From the NCBI GenBank assembly GCA_021731345.1, contig JAKFXO010000119.1:1-9518 (forward strand): a DNA stretch of 9,518 nucleotides, given 5' to 3'. Both the position numbers and the translations under genes were made by a program. Source of the stretch: Candidatus Peribacterales bacterium (lineage in GTDB: Bacteria > Patescibacteriota > Gracilibacteria > Peribacterales > Peribacteraceae). The notes below the pieces were generated by a model. It was not told the DNA's origin and made no database searches. It worked only from the letters and a program-made list of their open reading frames with translations. Below, piece after piece: positions 4,972-9,518 of the stretch (its first letter is position 1; each line of letters opens with the position of its first letter).

Positions 4972-6894
4972 TTACCACAAAATTCCCCGTGGGCGCGATG
5001 CGGTCTTGGCGCGCTCCTGATTGGCATGCGTTTGCGACCTGCGCGCTAACTGACGATACGCGTCAGCATCTGCGGGATACGTCTCCGCAAGAAGATCGCA
5101 CAGTGACACGACGTCCTCCACGTTTCGTCCGAGCGCGATGAAGTGCGTGTTCTGCAAAATTGCGAGACCAAATTCATTGAGCAGCATATCGAACTCATGA
5201 CGGCGCTCGCGCATTTCATCGGCATCCTGATCGCGTAACAAGTAAATGAGACCTCGAGTGATGCCGATGTCATTGTACTTGGCGTAGTCGTACGCCTTTT
5301 CATAAGCGCGCAATGCATCCTGTCTCTTGTTCCATCGCAAATAAATATCACCAAGGAGTCTCCATGCGCGTCCATCTTGGTCGTTGTAGCCAAGTGACCG
5401 ATCAAGAGCTTCTTCCGCTTGAGGCAGCTGGTTCAGTGACAAAAGGATAGCCCCGCGTGCCAACCATGCATCACGAGGAAACAGTGATTTGTCCGTCAGT
5501 GCGTACCAGCGAAGTGATTCAAGCGGTTGGCCATTTGCCTCAACACGACGAGCTCGTGAGGACATTGCGAGATTCGCACCCTCAAAAAATGTGAAGAGAA
5601 GCAGTACAAATGCTACGAGTAACTCAAGGCGTCTGAGTACAGTTGAGCGAGATGCACTAGGTTTGGACACCAAAAGTCCCATGCCAAGCCACAGCGGCAA
5701 AGCGATGCCAACAAACTGAAGATTGTAATCGATGAGATTATGCGCAATAACACCAGCAACTGAGACAATCAGGAAAAGTTCGATCGGAACTGTCGAGCCT
5801 TTCCGAAGGAGAGCACGGAATCCTGAAAGCATCGACCACAGGAAAATAATGCCGAGAAGAATTGCTGCAGGAATACCGCGTTCGGATGCGTACTTCAGAA
5901 ATACGTTATGCGGATGATCGGATGTTTGTAGAACGCCTTCCTGGATGTGTGTCTGAAGGAACCGGAAAGAATATGGTCCCCAACCAAAGACTGGCCTTTC
6001 CAGTGCAAGTGCAGTGGCTTGTTGCCAAAAAGCCTTTCTCTCAGACACTGACGACGTGCCTTCATCGGCTGAAAATGTTGCCTTCTCCACTACAGACTGC
6101 ACATCGTGAAATCTGTCACGAACAGAGTTGATACCTGCAAACAATATAACCGATGTCAGAACTGCAGATGCAAAAGTCACCGGTATACGCTTCCAGCGGA
6201 TTCTGTGGCGTTGAAAGACGATGGCGAGAGAGCCAAGAAGAATGAACTGACCTGCAAGTGCGATAAAGCCGCCGCGCGAATAACTCAAAAGAAGGCATGC
6301 AAGAACAAAGCCGAGAATGATGCCTTTCATCCAATCATGGCGAAGGATGGCAGGAAGCTTCTTTTCCTCACGCGTGAAGATGACCCACAGAAGTAGCGGC
6401 CACATCAAAAGCACAAACTCAGCCCATGCATTTGGCCAGTAGTCAGTGTGAAACCGGTGATCAAAAAACGTTCCGACAAATCTGCTCACCGGCTGCAAGA
6501 CATACACAGCAATGCCAACCCCGCATGCAAGTAGTCCTGCGAAAGACACGGTCTGCGCAATGTGTCCGGCGAAGCGTTCATCTTCCTGACGTCGTGCAGC
6601 TGCCCACAATAGTAGGAGTATGAGCGACGCAGTCTGCAAGACTTCGTCAAAACCATAGTTAAGGGTGTGTGAATAGATGAAGCTTGTGACAGTCCATCCA
6701 AGAAGCGCAGTGAGGAGCGCAAGAAAAAATCCTGACACATGAGGACTTTTTGCTTTGCTTGAAAAAAAGATAACGCCACCAGCTAGGAGTGCCTGAAGCC
6801 AGACAGCATCCAGAGCCTTTCCACCCTTCCACACAATCACAAACGCAAGAAAGGCGAGAACAATCTGCTCGATGGTCGGTTTCAGGTTTCGCAC
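4972..6894 (-). CDS. O-antigen ligase/polymerase-like membrane protein with C-terminal TPR region
   Basis: This encodes 640 aa from the GTG at 6894. Many hydrophobic segments fill 8-255 and 343-440. Family marks are SYSRGG (204-209), a large extracytoplasmic loop (256-340) with GWGPYSF (304-310) and HPHNVFLKYASERGIP (327-342), where His329 corresponds to the conserved loop histidine of WaaL/Wzy-C proteins. NLIDYNLQF (386-394) follows. After the last membrane helix, 450-620 is soluble, with TPR-like helices (WLARGAILLSLNQLPQAEEALDRSL; AWRLLGDIYLRWNKRQDALRAYEKA in part). Such proteins join lipid-linked glycans to acceptors or polymerise them at the outer face of the membrane. ATGs at 6966 and 6999 would add 24-35 residues of poor composition; the GTG gives a clean start and a 70-bp divergent gap to fkbM. 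The start is uncertain, the family confident. Confidence 0.88.
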   Translation of the reverse strand: MRNLKPTIEQIVLAFLAFVIVWKGGKALDAVWLQALLAGGVIFFSSKAKSPHVSGFFLALLTALLGWTVTSFIYSHTLNYGFDEVLQTASLILLLLWAAARRQEDERFAGHIAQTVSFAGLLACGVGIAVYVLQPVSRFVGTFFDHRFHTDYWPNAWAEFVLLMWPLLLWVIFTREEKKLPAILRHDWMKGIILGFVLACLLLSYSRGGFIALAGQFILLGSLAIVFQRHRIRWKRIPVTFASAVLTSVILFAGINSVRDRFHDVQSVVEKATFSADEGTSSVSERKAFWQQATALALERPVFGWGPYSFRFLQTHIQEGVLQTSDHPHNVFLKYASERGIPAAILLGIIFLWSMLSGFRALLRKGSTVPIELFLIVSVAGVIAHNLIDYNLQFVGIALPLWLGMGLLVSKPSASRSTVLRRLELLVAFVLLLFTFFEGANLAMSSRARRVEANGQPLESLRWYALTDKSLFPRDAWLARGAILLSLNQLPQAEEALDRSLGYNDQDGRAWRLLGDIYLRWNKRQDALRAYEKAYDYAKYNDIGITRGLIYLLRDQDADEMRERRHEFDMLLNEFGLAILQNTHFIALGRNVEDVVSLCDLLAETYPADADAYRQLARRSQTHANQERAKTASRPRGILW

Positions 6895-6900
6895 ATCCAA

Positions 6901-6906
6901 ATGGTA
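6901..6906 (-). promoter_or_regulatory. Weak -10 candidate for the ligase-like gene
   Basis: The minus strand reads TACCAT at 6906-6901, which would start transcription on the GTG at 6894. The match is only four of six and the -35 (TTCCGA, 6929-6924) is poor. It mainly supports the GTG start. Confidence 0.2.
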
Positions 6907-6957
6907 CCCCAGACAGTCACCAGTCGGAACCAGAAGGATTTTCCGGACTAGGCAGGG

Positions 6958-6963
6958 TAGAAT
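6958..6963 (+). promoter_or_regulatory. -10 candidate for the FkbM methyltransferase operon
   Basis: TAGAAT (6958-6963) matches five of six. Transcription would begin near 6970, just after the ATG at 6965, so if this box is used the true start would be the GTG at 6989 (19-nt leader) or the ATG at 7028. No -35 is evident. Confidence 0.25.
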
Positions 6964-6964
6964 C

Positions 6965-7762
6965 ATGCGGACTCCCCTCCCCTCTTTCGTGTTTCTCACC
7001 TACGCCAAACTTCTGAAAGAACTCGTCATGCAGGTACGAAACTGGCCTGTGTATTTTCTGAATCGCTTCGGTTTCCTCAAAGGAAAGGTTTGCTACCGCC
7101 TCAGAAACGGCATGACTATTACGACCCGTCCGTACTGTATCGACGGCTCGGCGCTCAATGAGGTTTGGTTTGATCATGGCTACGACCCAAACGCTTTTGG
7201 TGTCCCGTTCGATTGGTCGAAAGCAAAAAACATTATCGACGTCGGCGGACACATCGGAACATTTACATTGTTTGCCGCAGCAAAAGCGCCACATGCACGC
7301 ATCGTCACGCTAGAACCAGAACCAGGAAACTTTGCAGTACTGACCGGAAACATCGCACAGAACGGTCTCCTGACTCGCATCACTCCGCATAATATGGGTC
7401 TTGGTAACGGTCAGAGCATCACACTCTTCACCTTTCCAGGAGACAGAGGTGGTAACTCCGTATTCCGCACAAAAGAAGGAGGCGTACCGGTCACCATCGA
7501 GACCATGCCTCTGAAAGACATTTTTGAAAAACACAACATTGATGTCTGCGACTACGCAAAGATCGACTGCGAAGGTGCAGAGTACGACGCACTCTATGAA
7601 CTCCCTGCAGAATACTTTCCACGAATCCGCATGATTGGCATGGAGTATCACCACTTCTCCTCCAACCCTGCGCACACGCCAGACAAGCTGCAGGCTCACC
7701 TTGAGAAAAATGGCTTCACCGTAAAGCGTCACAAGAAGTCGATGATGTTGGCGTTTCGTTAG
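6965..7762 (+). CDS. FkbM family SAM-dependent methyltransferase
   Basis: This encodes 265 aa from the ATG at 6965. A short N-terminal region (RNWPVYFLNRFGFLKG, 25-40) leads into a class I methyltransferase fold. The SAM-binding loop IDVGGHIGTF is at 91-100, the acidic residue after strand 2 at VTLEPEP (114-120), and the FkbM signature KIDCEGAEYDAL at 199-210, with MEYHH at 226-230. FkbM enzymes O-methylate sugars or other hydroxyls; here, next to a membrane glycosyltransferase and opposite an O-antigen ligase-like gene, methylation of a surface glycan is the likely job. The frame is open to 6872, but that would overlap the divergent gene heavily. GTG 6989 and ATG 7028 are alternatives. The glycosyltransferase gene starts 9 nt after its TAG, so they are co-transcribed. 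Confidence 0.9.
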   Translation: MRTPLPSFVFLTYAKLLKELVMQVRNWPVYFLNRFGFLKGKVCYRLRNGMTITTRPYCIDGSALNEVWFDHGYDPNAFGVPFDWSKAKNIIDVGGHIGTFTLFAAAKAPHARIVTLEPEPGNFAVLTGNIAQNGLLTRITPHNMGLGNGQSITLFTFPGDRGGNSVFRTKEGGVPVTIETMPLKDIFEKHNIDVCDYAKIDCEGAEYDALYELPAEYFPRIRMIGMEYHHFSSNPAHTPDKLQAHLEKNGFTVKRHKKSMMLAFR

Positions 7763-7771
7763 TCACGCTCT

Positions 7772-8995
7772 ATGCCGATCGTGAAACAACCACAAACGTC
7801 GGCAAGAACGATGCTACTCAAAACATGTGCCATCGCAGTGGCGCTGACCGTGCTTCAAGTCGCCATCGCGATGACATTCAACGAACAAAAAAATATCGTT
7901 GCTCGATACCCAACACTCGTACAGTGGGACAGTATCTGGTTTTTTCGGATTGTGACTGATGGTTACTACGTGAATCCGATCGTCAAAAATATTTACTATA
8001 CAAACACCGTCTTTCCTCCAGGCTTTCCGCTCTTTGCCTACATCATACAAAGCATCACAGGCCTCACGGCGCTAGTGTCTGTGCTGCTTGCATCCCAGAT
8101 TGCGACGGTGCTTTTTTGGATCTACTTCTTGCTACTCGCAAAACGCATGAAGGTGTCACCGTTTTTTACTACAGCAGGTGTGCTGTGTGTACTGCTGTAT
8201 CCCGCTGCCTTCTTCTTCGTCGTCGGTTACTCTGACTCGCTGTTTCTCGCCATGCTTCTTGGCCTCGTGTATTGGCTCAGTGATGGCAGACAGTACTCGT
8301 GGCTTGCTGCCGGCATTCATGGCTGCATCATGACGTCGGCTCGCATCGTCGGTATCCCACTGATCATTCTTCCTCTTGCGTACACGTTCTTTACGAAAGG
8401 AGTGCAGGGATTACGTGATCCGCGCCCTTGGCTTGCGACTGCTCTCAGTGGTGCAGGAGCTGGTGCCTTTTTCCTGTTTTGCAAACTTGTGTTTGGCGAG
8501 TGGTTTATTCAGGTGCGTGCCCATCAATACTGGGCAACAAAGCCGGATCCAAGCGCCATCTTCAATCCGATTTTTTATCGACACTGGAAACCGTTTTATG
8601 CCGATGGAATGTTGCATCCGGACTATTTTAGTCTGATGTCATTTCAATTACTTCTGAGCTTCATCATCACTGCAATCTTGCTTGAGCTTTTCACACTGAA
8701 GAAACGAAAGCCATCGGGTACATCGTCGATACGAATGTCTCTGTATTTCACAGCACTTCTGACGTGGGTTTTTACACTCACCGCACGGTCACACAATGTG
8801 AGCGGTGCCTTTCGTTATATGATCGTTCCTGAAATTTTGTGTGTGCTCGGACTCATGGGCTGGAGCAGTGCAATGAAAGCGAAGAAGGCTCTTCCTCGTA
8901 TCGTATTTTGGATTATGGTCACCATTCTTTGTGCTGCGATCCCGATGCAAATTGTGTACATCGCACGCTATACACATAGGTTGTGGGTTGCATAA
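7772..8995 (+). CDS. PIG-V-like integral membrane mannosyltransferase (GT-C type)
   Basis: This encodes a 407-aa polytopic membrane protein with about eight to ten hydrophobic segments (first at 17-34). Features matching the PIG-V/GPI mannosyltransferase II family are QWDSIWFFRIVTDGYY (51-66), with Asp53 in the first extracytoplasmic loop where GT-C enzymes hold their catalytic acid; FPPGFPLFAY (81-90); PAAFFFVVGYSDSLFLA (144-160); and SARIVG (189-194). GT-C enzymes use lipid-phosphate sugars and act on the outer side of the membrane; the sugar and acceptor cannot be told from sequence. Coupling to the FkbM methyltransferase, 9 nt upstream, suggests a shared glycan product. An in-frame ATG at 7811 is a possible alternative start. 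No ribosome-binding site is visible. It ends with TAA. Confidence 0.85.
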   Translation: MPIVKQPQTSARTMLLKTCAIAVALTVLQVAIAMTFNEQKNIVARYPTLVQWDSIWFFRIVTDGYYVNPIVKNIYYTNTVFPPGFPLFAYIIQSITGLTALVSVLLASQIATVLFWIYFLLLAKRMKVSPFFTTAGVLCVLLYPAAFFFVVGYSDSLFLAMLLGLVYWLSDGRQYSWLAAGIHGCIMTSARIVGIPLIILPLAYTFFTKGVQGLRDPRPWLATALSGAGAGAFFLFCKLVFGEWFIQVRAHQYWATKPDPSAIFNPIFYRHWKPFYADGMLHPDYFSLMSFQLLLSFIITAILLELFTLKKRKPSGTSSIRMSLYFTALLTWVFTLTARSHNVSGAFRYMIVPEILCVLGLMGWSSAMKAKKALPRIVFWIMVTILCAAIPMQIVYIARYTHRLWVA

Positions 8996-8998
8996 GGC

Positions 8999-9025
8999 GT
9001 TGCGTGCTACGAGCTACGCAGCAAC
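8999..9025 (+). repeat. Inverted repeat in the msrB leader
   Basis: GTTGC, a bulged G and TGC pair with GCAGCAAC, giving eight base pairs around a 10-nt loop, ending 9 nt before the msrB ATG at 9035. No T-run follows, so it is not a typical terminator for the upstream glycosyltransferase gene. The loop side contains GAGCTACGC, the same 9-mer found in the tRNA-like fragments near 2388 and 2486. Confidence 0.4.
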
Positions 9026-9034
9026 AATGAAGCC

Positions 9035-9400
9035 ATGAGCACCTGGAACGACCTGACACCGGAGGAAAAACACGTCATCGAAAACGCTGGTACCGAGGCG
9101 CCATTTTCCGGTGAATACGATAACGAGTTTCGCAAAGGCACGTACACATGCCGTCGCTGCAATACGAAGCTCTACACATCGGACTCTAAGTTTCATTCGG
9201 GCTGCGGATGGCCGAGTTTTGACCAAGAAATTGCAGGAGCGGTGAAGAAGATTCCAGACAGAGACGGTAGTCGTACCGAAATCCGCTGTGCGAATTGTGA
9301 TGGTCACTTGGGTCACGTGTTCACCGGAGAAAACTTCACATACAAGAACACGCGACACTGTGTGAATTCGCTCTCTATGAAGTTTGTAGCGTCCAAATAG
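9035..9400 (+). CDS. msrB: Peptide-methionine (R)-S-oxide reductase MsrB
   Basis: This encodes 121 aa, slightly short of the usual 130-150, and covers the whole SelR domain. The start STWNDLTPEEKHVIENAGTE (2-20) is standard. Two CxxC pairs, CRRC (39-42) and CANC (85-88), form the structural zinc site. GCGWPSF (56-62) contains Cys57, at the place of the recycling cysteine of two-Cys MsrB enzymes, and RHCVNS (107-112) carries catalytic Cys109. The enzyme reduces methionine-R-sulfoxide in proteins, with thioredoxin as usual reductant; there is no signal peptide, so it is cytoplasmic. With the peroxiredoxin at the other end of the window it points to oxidant exposure. It starts 39 nt after the glycosyltransferase stop, so it may be read through or have its own start. 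It ends with TAG. Confidence 0.96.
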   Translation: MSTWNDLTPEEKHVIENAGTEAPFSGEYDNEFRKGTYTCRRCNTKLYTSDSKFHSGCGWPSFDQEIAGAVKKIPDRDGSRTEIRCANCDGHLGHVFTGENFTYKNTRHCVNSLSMKFVASK

Positions 9401-9410
9401 CCATCCGTCC

Positions 9411-9438
9411 TTGCTCCAGCACAACTTCACGATAAGAT
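9411..9438 (+). promoter_or_regulatory. Promoter of tRNA-Leu
   Basis: TTGCTC (9411-9416), a 16-bp spacer and TAAGAT (9433-9438) predict transcription from about 9445, 24 nt before the tRNA 5' end at 9469. It lies in the 68-bp gap after msrB. Confidence 0.45.
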
Positions 9439-9445
9439 AGCCGCG

Positions 9446-9468
9446 CTGCAAAGTGCAGTTTGTTCTTT
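9446..9468 (+). terminator. Short hairpin with T-rich tail after msrB
   Basis: CTGCA and TGCAG (9446-9450, 9454-9458) form a 5-bp stem with loop AAG, followed by TTTGTTCTTT. It resembles a weak intrinsic terminator for msrB, but it also lies after the predicted tRNA-Leu promoter and so may simply be in the pre-tRNA leader. Confidence 0.25.
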
Positions 9469-9518
9469 GCCCAGATGGCGGAATGGCAGACGCGCTAGCT
9501 TCAGGAGCTAGTATCCTC
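9469..9518 (+). tRNA. tRNA-Leu(CAG), 5' part only
   Basis: The acceptor strand GCCCAGA, then TG, the D-arm stretch GCGGAATGGCAGACGC typical of leucine tRNAs, and an anticodon arm CTAGC, loop TTCAGGA, GCTAG with anticodon CAG. The variable arm begins (TATCCTC) and the window ends there, so the T arm and 3' acceptor strand are not visible. A long variable arm and this D-arm pattern are class II leucine features. Confidence 0.93.

Noticed and set aside
6106..6396. Lys-rich plus-strand frame opposite the ligase-like gene
   Set aside because: It is antisense to conserved membrane segments of the ligase-like protein and has no hydrophobic or domain pattern of its own.
1..9518. Reading TGA as glycine (genetic code 25)
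   Set aside because: All recognised proteins are complete with the standard code and need no in-frame TGA.

Overview
The window looks like part of a compact, gene-dense bacterial chromosome. I infer a Candidate Phyla Radiation (Patescibacteria) member, perhaps of the Peribacteria/Peregrinibacteria type. The grounds are circumstantial. Base composition is balanced. Genes sit close together with convergent or divergent overlaps. No gene start has a recognisable Shine-Dalgarno sequence, and several starts appear leaderless or have a leader of about 20 nt behind an extended -10 box. The protein set (LemA, Sel1 lipoprotein, PIG-V-like transferase, many hypotheticals) also fits. The genetic code is standard: long ORFs are intact and no in-frame TGA has to be read. 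Still, all ten visible stop codons are TAA or TAG. The taxonomic call is low confidence.

Left part (1-2221): an incomplete lemA and a lipoprotein gene lie on the minus strand. The lipoprotein gene is divergent from a Sel1-repeat lipoprotein gene across only 50 bp. The Sel1 gene converges on a PrxQ/BCP peroxiredoxin gene, and their stop codons overlap.

Middle (2222-4403): a 349-bp non-coding stretch carries a damaged tRNA-Pro-like gene, a 74-bp-period tandem duplication of its 3' half, two further tRNA 5'-half-like fragments and a perfect 10-bp hairpin. Next comes a 490-aa unrecognised protein with a coiled-coil N-terminus and a disordered C-terminus holding a duplicated NP[FY]xQ motif. It is read from a good promoter that points to a TTG start. 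An AT-rich spacer follows, then a 41-aa single-pass membrane protein gene.

Right part (4404-9518): a small lipoprotein gene is followed by a cell-surface glycan group. This holds an O-antigen ligase/polymerase-like membrane protein with a C-terminal TPR region, and divergent from it an FkbM-type methyltransferase and a PIG-V-like membrane glycosyltransferase in one transcription unit. After these come msrB and the first 50 nt of a tRNA-Leu(CAG).

Taken together, the window encodes envelope proteins (LemA, three lipoproteins, the small membrane protein), surface glycan assembly (ligase, methyltransferase, glycosyltransferase) and oxidative damage defence (PrxQ, MsrB). I see no CRISPR array, insertion sequence or phage module. 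The most unusual parts are the tRNA-derived repeat region and the unrecognised 490-aa protein.
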